From an uncultured Anaerostipes sp. (GTDB taxonomy: Bacteria; Bacillota; Clostridia; Lachnospirales; Lachnospiraceae): a DNA stretch of 27,799 nucleotides. Below, piece after piece: positions 1 through 6,084 of the stretch. Position 1 is the stretch's first letter; each line of letters starts with the position of its first letter. The stretch is taken from positions 1 to 27,799 of the forward strand of contig CAAEIR010000047.1 in NCBI GenBank assembly GCA_900756035.1, written 5' to 3'. Position numbers and translations under genes: made by a program. The notes under the pieces are model-generated. The model saw nothing but the letters and a program-made list of their open reading frames with translations, ran no database searches and was not told the origin of the DNA.

Positions 1-171
1 GGTCGTATATAGATTGTTGCAGGAAGAGACACTTCTTGCAGCGTAGGAGCAAATGGAATTTAGTGAGTTTATACGACTACACTTTTCTTGACAATTCCAG
101 GCGGAATTGCAGAATAATTAAACACTAACCAACACAAGGGAACTTAGTTTAATCAACTAGGTTCTTTTTTT
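1..171 (+). ncRNA. 3' part of a structured non-coding RNA (5' end outside window)
   Basis: There is no credible ORF here, but four helices stack in order. An 8-bp long-range stem pairs GTCGTATA (2-9) with TATACGAC (70-77). A hairpin inside it pairs 18-26 with 32-40 (9 bp, one G-U). A perfect 7-bp hairpin pairs CAATTCC (92-98) with GGAATTG (103-109). A terminator hairpin closes the unit at 140-171. This density of pairing ending in a terminator argues for an RNA gene on the plus strand, facing the phage lysis genes. Large ornate RNAs of the ROOL/GOLLD kind occur in Firmicutes prophages, so that is one candidate, but I cannot match a consensus. It could also be a long structured 3' UTR. Confidence 0.5.
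140..171 (+). terminator. Rho-independent terminator of the left-edge RNA
   Basis: GAACTTAGTT (140-149) pairs with AACTAGGTTC (155-164) with one wobble and a 5-nt loop, and is followed directly by seven T. Flanking CACAA (133-137) and TTGTG (170-174) could extend the stem. It terminates plus-strand transcription. Confidence 0.8.
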
Positions 172-310
172 GTGCAATGAAAGCACTATACTTAAGTACT
201 TTTGAAATTGCAAAAATGGACAATGCCAATCCGCAACCGGGGAAAGTACATTGGGAACTAGAAATCATGTACCCTGACCGACTAATGCTATAACTCCAAA
301 TAATATGCCA

Positions 311-339
311 AGAAAAAACACCCAGAAAAATCTGGGTGT
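311..339 (-). terminator. Terminator of the minus-strand lysis operon
   Basis: ACACCCAGA (318-326) pairs perfectly with TCTGGGTGT (331-339) around an AAAA loop. The A-run at 313-318 is a T-run on the minus strand just past the hairpin. It lies about 180 bases beyond the endolysin stop. The stretch 172-519 otherwise holds no gene I can support. Confidence 0.8.
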
Positions 340-519
340 ACTTGATATGTTCATTCAATTTTGCTATTAAATAAACAACGGCTTAACTGCATAAAACTGC
401 TCTTAAGTCGCATAATTATCATAGAAGATCTCAATTTACAAAAAATCCTCACACTGTCTTGTCTAATTTACAGAGATTTTTTTCACAGGCTCATAATCTT
501 CTTTTTCATAGTATTAGTT

Positions 520-1245
520 TTAGCATTTTTTTGTATATTTTAAGCAAATCCAACCTTTGCTTGTTTGACCCCAACCATTCTTTACTGCTTTAATTGTAAC
601 AATGGTTCCTTTCTTGTAAAAACCAGTTTGCTTAGAAGAAGTAGAAGCAGATTTCCGAATTCTTAAAGAAGGAGAGGCAGTAACTTTTACTTTGTATGAT
701 TTAAATTTTGAAGAAGATTTTTTAGGCTTTGTAACTGTAGATCCTGAAATATCTTTCTTAAATTTAGCAAATCCTTTGTTGTTAGGAGATGCCCATGGCT
801 CAGGACATTCCTTTCCACATGTTAAAAAATGCGTTGTGACATGAGACACTGGAACACCGTATTTTTTCATATAGTATTTTGTTAATTCAACGGTTTGTTT
901 GTATACCTTGTCAGGTACTTTTCCTACTGAGTTACACATTTCAATATTAAGACTGTTTGCATTGGTGCATTTTTCCCAGTTAACGGCATATTTCTTCACA
1001 TATAATTTACCAACACTCCATGCAACATTTGACAATGGAACAGATTTATATACATATTTTCCACCATCCACAAAGACATGCGCACTTGCATTTCTATTTG
1101 GAGATTGGAAATATTTACAATTAGCTTTGCTTGTATCTCCTTTATTTCCTGTATAATGAATTACAATCCATTTAATACTTTTTAAACTTCTTTTCGCACC
1201 ATAATTGTCTGAATTACATTTTAATGTTTTAAATTTTAATGCCAT
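520..1245 (-). CDS. Phage endolysin: N-acetylmuramoyl-L-alanine amidase with C-terminal SH3b domain
   Basis: The protein has 241 residues. An Amidase_2 (T7-lysozyme/PGRP fold) domain covers about residues 20-165, a Lys/Ser-rich linker about 168-184, and a bacterial SH3 wall-binding domain about 185-240 (motif SLRIRKSAS, then GWGQTSKGWI). Zinc ligands are visible as H30 in WIVIHYTGN, H139 in the THF motif and C147 in GKECPEPW. The usual HxD pattern before the Cys is HFL here, so the aspartate is replaced by Leu. Such enzymes cut the amide between MurNAc and L-Ala of peptidoglycan during host lysis. No signal peptide is seen, fitting holin-dependent release. The start has an AGGAGC site upstream. 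It is the last gene of the phage lysis cassette, behind the holin and before a terminator. Confidence 0.9.
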   Translation of the reverse strand: MALKFKTLKCNSDNYGAKRSLKSIKWIVIHYTGNKGDTSKANCKYFQSPNRNASAHVFVDGGKYVYKSVPLSNVAWSVGKLYVKKYAVNWEKCTNANSLNIEMCNSVGKVPDKVYKQTVELTKYYMKKYGVPVSHVTTHFLTCGKECPEPWASPNNKGFAKFKKDISGSTVTKPKKSSSKFKSYKVKVTASPSLRIRKSASTSSKQTGFYKKGTIVTIKAVKNGWGQTSKGWICLKYTKKC

Positions 1246-1285
1246 AATTATCAGGCTCCTTCCTTTTCTAAATAATAATTGTTAT

Positions 1286-1346
1286 GGTCAATTAAAAAGA
1301 GCAGCCACAACATAGCGACTGCTCGAATATTCATTATTTAATGACC
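1286..1346 (-). terminator. Intra-operon terminator/attenuator hairpin between holin and endolysin
   Basis: GAGCAGCCAC (1299-1308) pairs with GCGACTGCTC (1315-1324), a 10-bp stem with two wobbles and a 6-nt loop. On the minus strand it is followed by TTTTTAATTG. A second, outer stem (1286-1296 with 1337-1346, one bulge) can enclose it. It lies after the holin stop and before the endolysin start, so it should reduce endolysin transcription. No convincing separate endolysin promoter was found. Confidence 0.6.
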
Positions 1347-1363
1347 AATTGTCTCCAGATTAT

Positions 1364-1777
1364 TTATCCAGCGATATCATCAGTTTCAACACCTTCAGCT
1401 GCGGTGTCCAATTCTTTTTCAAACAAATCTGCATCTACCTTTACAATAACATCTTTGTCCCCAACAATAGCTTTGATTTGTTCAATTTCTTCTGGTGTTA
1501 ACTTTCCATCTCTTGTCGCATAGGCTACTTGATCACCTAATTGAGCAAACCAAGTAAAGCTATTATTCTTGTAATGTCCATATGCGGTGGTTCCGAATAC
1601 AAATACCCATCCAATAATCTGATTGATAAAATCTTCATTGACATCAATTACAGGATGTCCTGTTGCAGTAAGCCCCATATTAATCCATGACAAAACAGTT
1701 AAAATAATACTTACAACTGTATGAGGTTTAATTTGTCTCCAATCAATGTTCTTAGTAAATCTCTTAATCTTGTTCAT
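1364..1777 (-). CDS. Phage holin, SPP1 family
   Basis: The protein has 137 residues and resembles the SPP1-type holin family (Phage_holin, PF04688). A hydrophobic segment at about residues 18-37 (TVVSIILTVLSWINMGLTAT) and a second at about 53-66 (IIGWVFVFGTTAYG) flank the conserved polar VIDVNEDFI loop, then HYKNNSFT. The C-terminal half is acidic and soluble. Holins form the timed membrane lesions that let the endolysin reach the wall. A strong AAGGAGGAAT site precedes the ATG by a few bases. The neighbouring endolysin and small phage genes on the same strand support the call. The acidic tail is somewhat long for the family. Confidence 0.85.
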   Translation of the reverse strand: MNKIKRFTKNIDWRQIKPHTVVSIILTVLSWINMGLTATGHPVIDVNEDFINQIIGWVFVFGTTAYGHYKNNSFTWFAQLGDQVAYATRDGKLTPEEIEQIKAIVGDKDVIVKVDADLFEKELDTAAEGVETDDIAG

Positions 1778-1797
1778 AATATTCCTCCTTTTATAAC

Positions 1798-2409
1798 TTA
1801 AATATAAATGTCATCATTTTTTATAGGTAATGCTTTTATTTCTTCGTACATTTTTTTGCCAACACCATTCTCATGTAATCTATCATGATAAACCAAATAC
1901 ATTTCTCTGATATTTTCTAATCCAGTTGCTGATATCTCTTTTTTCTGCTCAACATAATATCGATGTGCTTGTTTTATACGATCTCGCAACAAAGAAGCCA
2001 ATCCATCTTTTAAAGCTTCATCGATTAATGTTGCCGTATCAATCTTTTTAGTTAATTCCGCTGTATGCTCGAAAAGACGTTCCATATCTTCTTTATGATT
2101 ACATAACAATTGAGCCTGTTCTTTCATCATGTCTTTAATTACTTGAATATCTTGTGTTTGATTGTTAATATCTTTGATTTGCGTGTCTAAAATTGCAGTT
2201 AGTTTATCTAACATTTCTGTATGATGGTCAATCACTTCTTTTTGATGTTTTTTTTCCAAAGACCATTTTGTTTCAAATCCTAAGAAATCTTGCAATTTAG
2301 AAAGAGTTCCAAATAATTTTTCTGAAAAAAATACAAGTGAAAAGATGAATAGAAGAAATGAGAAGAAGTGACGTTCTAAAAAATCTACTATAATTTGCAA
2401 GTCTGACAT
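1798..2409 (-). CDS. Phage membrane-anchored coiled-coil protein of the lysis module
   Basis: The protein has 203 residues. A Phe-rich transmembrane helix lies at about residues 12-30. A long heptad-patterned, charged stretch follows at about 52-130 (many Lys/Glu/Gln, repeated hydrophobic spacing), then a conserved-looking C-terminal block of the form LLRDRIKQAHRYYVEQ...MYLVYHDRLHENGVGKKMYEEIKALP. That block recurs, from memory, in small phage proteins next to holins, but I know of no assigned function. It ends 20 bases before the holin start. It may be a holin accessory or XhlA-like protein, or a tail-end protein. Base composition is as AT-rich as its phage neighbours. Confidence 0.65.
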   Translation of the reverse strand: MSDLQIIVDFLERHFFSFLLFIFSLVFFSEKLFGTLSKLQDFLGFETKWSLEKKHQKEVIDHHTEMLDKLTAILDTQIKDINNQTQDIQVIKDMMKEQAQLLCNHKEDMERLFEHTAELTKKIDTATLIDEALKDGLASLLRDRIKQAHRYYVEQKKEISATGLENIREMYLVYHDRLHENGVGKKMYEEIKALPIKNDDIYI

Positions 2410-2527
2410 TGATGCTTATTCCTTCCGTATTAAAATTTATAGTTTGTCTTTATCTAACGAATAATAAATATGATAATGATTGTTTATGAAACAAATCACT
2501 AATATAAACAATTTTTAAGTAATTTTA

Positions 2528-2929
2528 TTATGTAGTAATTGTTGTTTCATCAGAACAAATTAATGACAGCATTCGTACATCTCCTGCGATCATTGCGTTA
2601 CAAGTTTCCATTTTCTCACATAGCTGTTCAAATGTGAGGTTTAATTTATGAAATTCAATTTTTATTTTTTCTGATGCAATGGGGGTTAGTTCTTCCACAA
2701 ACGCTTGTCCCTCTGGTGTGGTATTTATCTGTTCATCTGATGTAATATTATGCTTTTCAATTAATTTTTTCTTCATCGTTAAATAAGCTTCTAATTCACT
2801 TTTTAAGATGTTTACGTTTCTCATTAACCCAAATACAATTAGAGTTGGAGCTTCTCCTTTACTAAGAGAATCCATCATAACATTGTAAGATGTTAATATA
2901 TTTTCTGCTAAAAGATTTGTTAATTCCAT
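2528..2929 (-). CDS. Small phage protein, possibly DUF1617-like
   Basis: The protein has 133 residues, is mostly helical by pattern, and has no membrane segment, signal or cysteine cluster motif. It resembles small phage proteins of the DUF1617 kind found between tail and lysis genes, but this is a weak memory-based match. The ATG is preceded on the minus strand by AAGGAGACTACCAGT, a usable ribosome site. The 118-base gap to the next gene downstream holds only an imperfect hairpin. Function unknown. Confidence 0.5.
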   Translation of the reverse strand: MELTNLLAENILTSYNVMMDSLSKGEAPTLIVFGLMRNVNILKSELEAYLTMKKKLIEKHNITSDEQINTTPEGQAFVEELTPIASEKIKIEFHKLNLTFEQLCEKMETCNAMIAGDVRMLSLICSDETTITT

Positions 2930-2971
2930 ACTGGTAGTCTCCTTTATTCTTGATTTTGTACGATTTTGTTT

Positions 2972-3214
2972 CTATTCTGTAACTTCTGTATCTTGCAATG
3001 CATAAAATTCCTCCGTAAAGGCTGCGATATCTTTTCTGATTTCAGCCTTATTTGCCTTGTACAGCTCCTTATCCTGAATGGTCTGGCTGATCACATCACT
3101 TCCATCACCTTCGGAATGGATGTTTGCATTTAAATAAACAACATGCTTCTCTAAATCTCCCTCCTTCACCTTTACAATTCCTGTTAATGTTGTGCTTTTC
3201 TTTGTTTCTAACAT
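2972..3214 (-). CDS. Small hypothetical phage protein
   Basis: The protein has 80 residues and starts MLETKKSTTLTG. The start at 3214 is chosen because AAAGGAGA lies 6 bases upstream; an in-frame extension to 3277 has no ribosome site and crosses the junction region. The sequence is acidic with predicted beta strands early (GIVKVKEGDLEKHVVYLNA) and a helical second half. No known domain is recognised. It is the first surviving gene of the minus-strand phage operon; the tail genes expected upstream are missing and replaced by the integrase fragment. Confidence 0.6.
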   Translation of the reverse strand: MLETKKSTTLTGIVKVKEGDLEKHVVYLNANIHSEGDGSDVISQTIQDKELYKANKAEIRKDIAAFTEEFYALQDTEVTE

Positions 3215-3265
3215 CGTGTTTCTCCTTTCTTTTAATAGTAAAAACAGACACAGCTTATACAGCCA

Positions 3266-3577
3266 ATGCCAAACCAAACATTAAATGCGAATTTAGCAAC
3301 TGCAAGAGAACAGGTTAATTTTCAATTAGACGAAAAAGACTATTTATTACCTGTATCTGTGCATCGTTTGAGACATACATTTGCTACAAGATGTTTTGAA
3401 GCTGGTATTCCGATGGTAGTTATTTCAAGATACCTTGGGCATGCAAATGTAACTATTACTGAAAAAATTTATGTTCATTTATTACAAGATCATGCAGAAG
3501 CACAAAATGACAAATTAAATGCAGCATACCCAAAACAAGAGATAACCAGAGAACAAATACTGTTAGATATTAATTGA
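3266..3577 (+). pseudogene. Tyrosine recombinase (phage integrase), C-terminal fragment
   Basis: The open frame has at most 103 residues (upstream in-frame stop at 3239) and homology seems to begin near 3280. It carries the catalytic core end: HRLRHTFATRC (His and second Arg), YLGHANVTIT (second His) and EKIYVHLL (nucleophilic Tyr). The SAM-like core-binding domain, arm-binding domain, first catalytic Arg and the beta-hairpin Lys are absent, so it cannot be an active recombinase. A full-length Tn916/phage-type integrase is about 380-400 residues. No good ribosome site precedes the first ATG. A deletion apparently fused this 3' end to the head of the oppositely oriented lysis operon. Confidence 0.85.
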
Positions 3578-3580
3578 TAA

Positions 3581-3620
3581 AAATGGAGTCAAAATGGAGT
3601 CAGGCAACCGAAATGGAGTC
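3581..3620 (+). repeat. Three direct repeats AAATGGAGTC after the integrase (likely arm-type sites)
   Basis: Copies start at 3581, 3592 and 3611, spaced 11 and 19 bases. They begin 4 bases after the integrase stop, the usual place of attP arm-type sites bound by the integrase N-terminal domain. The attachment core would lie just beyond, between about 3620 and 3800, but the partner att is not visible in the window. Confidence 0.6.
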
Positions 3621-3656
3621 AAGTTTATAATTAAAAACCTAGTAAAATCAAGCAAT

Positions 3657-3711
3657 TTGACATGTTGGAAGATTATGTATTAACACTCTGGTTATAAGGA
3701 TTACTTATAAC
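3657..3711 (+). promoter_or_regulatory. Candidate metY promoter with palindromic operator
   Basis: TTGACA at 3657-3662 is followed after 17 bases by a weak -10 (TTAACA). Just downstream is a perfect inverted repeat, GTTATAAG (3691-3698), gap of 5, CTTATAAC (3704-3711), placed at about the transcription start, as expected for a repressor site. The regulator is unknown; an Rrf2-type sulfur repressor is only a guess. No SAM-riboswitch core was seen in the leader 3712-3811. Confidence 0.45.
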
Positions 3712-3811
3712 TAGATGCTTATCTTTCATATTAGACAGAAGGAAACAATCATGATAATATATCCTTGTAATTAGATAGGAAATATAAGATTGAAAATAAG
3801 GAGATATGAAA

Positions 3812-5107
3812 ATGAGCAAAAAAAGAGATTATAAATTTGAAACATTACAGCTTCACGTAGGACAGGAACAGCCGGATCCGGTTACAGATGCAAGGGCAGT
3901 GCCGATTTATCAGACTTCATCCTATGTATTTCGAAACAGTGAGCATGCATCCGCAAGGTTTGGATTAAGCGATACGGGGAATATTTATGGCAGACTGACA
4001 AATCCGACCGAAGATGTTTTTGAACAGCGGATTGCAGCGCTGGAAGGAGGTGTGGCAGCATTAGCTGTTGCTTCCGGAGCGGCAGCAATTTCATATACAT
4101 TTCAGAATCTTGCCCATGCGGGAGATCACATTGTAGCGGCAAAAAATATTTACGGAGGAACTTATAACCTTCTGGCACACACACTTGTGGAATATGGAAT
4201 TACAACGACCTTTGTAGATCCTTTTAACTATGAAGAAGTGGAATCTGCGATTCAGGAAAATACAAAGGCAATTCACATCGAAACTCTGGGGAATCCAAAT
4301 TCAGAAGTTGTGGATATTGAAAGGCTTGCCCAGATAGCCCACGCTCACAAGATTCCGCTGGTCGTAGACAATACATTTGCGACACCTTATCTGGTGCGTC
4401 CGATTGAATATGGAGCGGATATTGTAGTTCATTCTGCAACAAAATTTATCGGAGGACACGGGACAACCATTGGTGGTGTGATCATTGACAGTGGAAAATT
4501 TGACTGGGAAGCATCCGGGAAATTTCCGTCCCTGACAGAGCCTAATCCAAGTTATCACGGAATCAGTTTTACCAAGGCAGTAGGAGCGGCAGCGTTTGTT
4601 ACGAAAATCCGTGCGATTTTACTTCGTGATACAGGAGCCACACTTTCTCCGATTCATGCATTTATCTTTTTACAGGGCCTGGAAACCTTGTCTTTGCGTG
4701 TAGAACGCCATGTGGAAAATGCATTGAAAGTTGTAGAATATCTTAAGAATCATCCACAGGTACAGAAAGTTCATCATCCTTCTGTGGCTGAGGATGAACA
4801 ACAGCAGGAATTATATAAAAAATATTTTCCAAATGGAGGAGGATCAATCTTTACATTTGAGATTCAGGGAGATGATCAGAAGGCAAAAGATTTTATTGAT
4901 CATTTAGAGTTATTTTCTCTGCTTGCAAATGTGGCGGATGTGAAATCTCTGGTGATTCATCCGGCATCCACAACACATTCACAGTTAAATGAAGAAGAAT
5001 TAAAAGATCAGGGGATCTATCCGAATACGGTGAGACTGTCCATTGGAACAGAAAATATCGCTGATATTATCGAAGATCTTGAGGAAGCTTTTCAGGATGT
5101 AAAATAA
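3812..5107 (+). CDS. metY: O-acetylhomoserine aminocarboxypropyltransferase (sulfhydrylase)
   Basis: The protein has 431 residues, normal for the family. It is a PLP enzyme of the Cys/Met metabolism family that makes homocysteine from O-acetylhomoserine and sulfide. The PLP lysine sits in HSATKFIGGHG (K211 from this start). TSSYVFRNSEHASARFGL, YGRLTNPT, ASGAAAI and the C-terminal HPASTTHSQLNEEE motif are all present. Start choice: AAGGAG at 3798-3803 lies 8 bases before the ATG at 3812 and only 2 before the ATG at 3806, so 3812 is preferred. It stands alone behind a palindromic operator candidate and is the first host gene after the prophage scar. A second sulfur gene, cysK, lies at 25594. 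Confidence 0.93.
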   Translation: MSKKRDYKFETLQLHVGQEQPDPVTDARAVPIYQTSSYVFRNSEHASARFGLSDTGNIYGRLTNPTEDVFEQRIAALEGGVAALAVASGAAAISYTFQNLAHAGDHIVAAKNIYGGTYNLLAHTLVEYGITTTFVDPFNYEEVESAIQENTKAIHIETLGNPNSEVVDIERLAQIAHAHKIPLVVDNTFATPYLVRPIEYGADIVVHSATKFIGGHGTTIGGVIIDSGKFDWEASGKFPSLTEPNPSYHGISFTKAVGAAAFVTKIRAILLRDTGATLSPIHAFIFLQGLETLSLRVERHVENALKVVEYLKNHPQVQKVHHPSVAEDEQQQELYKKYFPNGGGSIFTFEIQGDDQKAKDFIDHLELFSLLANVADVKSLVIHPASTTHSQLNEEELKDQGIYPNTVRLSIGTENIADIIEDLEEAFQDVK

Positions 5108-5212
5108 GCAGTATCGGTTCCAAATCAGATATCAATAGACGAAGATCACAGAATATGCTAGACTGAAGGTGTTACAGTTCATGAATCATATAAGACACAG
5201 GAGGTGCAGGAT

Positions 5213-6010
5213 ATGTATTCAATTCGTAATTTTTTTGATAATGACGATGTAAGAGTGATTGATGCCAAGGGCCCATTTCAGGTAATTGAGTATCGGAGAG
5301 ATTTAAGTGTTACCCCGTGGGATGCTCAGATCGCTTATTTTTGTGATCAGATGAACGTGAGAAAAAAGCAGGTTGTCTGTGATTTATCAAAGGCAAATAT
5401 CACACTTCAGGCAGGAGCTATGCAGTGGATGGTCGGAGATGTGGCAGCAACTACCGGAATTAAAGGGGCGGGAGATCTATTTTCCAAGGCTGTGAGAAGC
5501 AAGGTGACAGGAGAGTCTGCAATTAAACCGGAATATAAAGGAACCGGGACTTTGGTTTTGGAACCGACATATAAATATATTTTACTGCTGGATGTCAGCG
5601 AGTGGGGTGGTTCCGTTGTATTGGACGACGGACTGTTCCTTGCATGTGATGCAAAATTAAAGCATAAAGCAGTGGCAAGAAGTAATTTTTCCTCTGCGGT
5701 CGCAGGAGGAGAAGGACTGTTTAATCTGGGGATTAAGGGAGACGGTGTTGTATGTCTGGAATCTCAGTGTCCCAGAGAAGAACTGATAGAGGTTACATTA
5801 GAAAATGATGTTTTGAAAGTTGACGGCAACTTTGCCATTGCCTGGAGTGGAAGTCTTGATTTTACAGTTGAGCGATCCGGCAAATCTCTTCTTGGCTCCG
5901 CAGCCAGTGGAGAAGGATTGGTAAATGTCTACAGAGGAACCGGAAAGGTTCTGCTGGCTCCGGTGGGAGGAGATGCTGTGAGACCAACCACAGCATTGGA
6001 AGAAATTTAG
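5213..6010 (+). CDS. AIM24 family protein
   Basis: The protein has 265 residues and matches the AIM24 family (PF01987), a beta-rich fold with repeated short strands. Typical motifs are AGAMQWMVGDV, a Gly-rich segment with GTGTLVLEP, GEGLFNLGIKGDG, IAWSGSLDFTVERS and ASGEGLVNVYRGTGKVLLAPV. In yeast the relative is mitochondrial; bacterial members have no settled function. The ATG at 5213 is chosen because AGGAGG at 5199-5204 is 8 bases upstream; an in-frame GTG at 5204 overlaps that site. It follows metY by 105 bases with no obvious own promoter and ends at a strong two-way terminator. Confidence 0.85.
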   Translation: MYSIRNFFDNDDVRVIDAKGPFQVIEYRRDLSVTPWDAQIAYFCDQMNVRKKQVVCDLSKANITLQAGAMQWMVGDVAATTGIKGAGDLFSKAVRSKVTGESAIKPEYKGTGTLVLEPTYKYILLLDVSEWGGSVVLDDGLFLACDAKLKHKAVARSNFSSAVAGGEGLFNLGIKGDGVVCLESQCPREELIEVTLENDVLKVDGNFAIAWSGSLDFTVERSGKSLLGSAASGEGLVNVYRGTGKVLLAPVGGDAVRPTTALEEI

Positions 6011-6021
6011 TATACTTGATG

Positions 6022-6052
6022 AAAAAAAGCTGGAGATAATCTCCAGCTTTTT
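6022..6052. terminator. Bidirectional terminator between AIM24 gene and flavoenzyme 1
   Basis: AGCTGGAGA (6028-6036) pairs with TCTCCAGCT (6040-6048) around a 3-nt loop, with A6022-6028 on one side and T6048-6052 on the other. It can stop both the plus-strand AIM24 transcript and the minus-strand flavoenzyme transcript that converge here. Confidence 0.85.
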
Positions 6053-6084
6053 GTGATAGCATTACTAATTATAGGAAAAATTTC

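Noticed and set aside
149..358. Minus-strand frame of 69 codons at the left edge
   Set aside because: It covers both the plus-strand terminator and the minus-strand lysis terminator, has no ribosome site and no recognisable domain.
3124..3318. Plus-strand 64-codon frame opposite the 80-residue phage gene
   Set aside because: It overlaps the antisense of a gene with a good ribosome site and has no start signal of its own.
3581..3620. CRISPR-like repeats
   Set aside because: Only three 10-base copies with unequal short spacing directly after an integrase; arm-type sites fit better. No CRISPR array or tRNA was seen in the window.
3712..3811. SAM riboswitch or T-box in the metY leader
   Set aside because: No conserved SAM-I core sequence, no T-box bulge and no terminator hairpin were found in the short leader.
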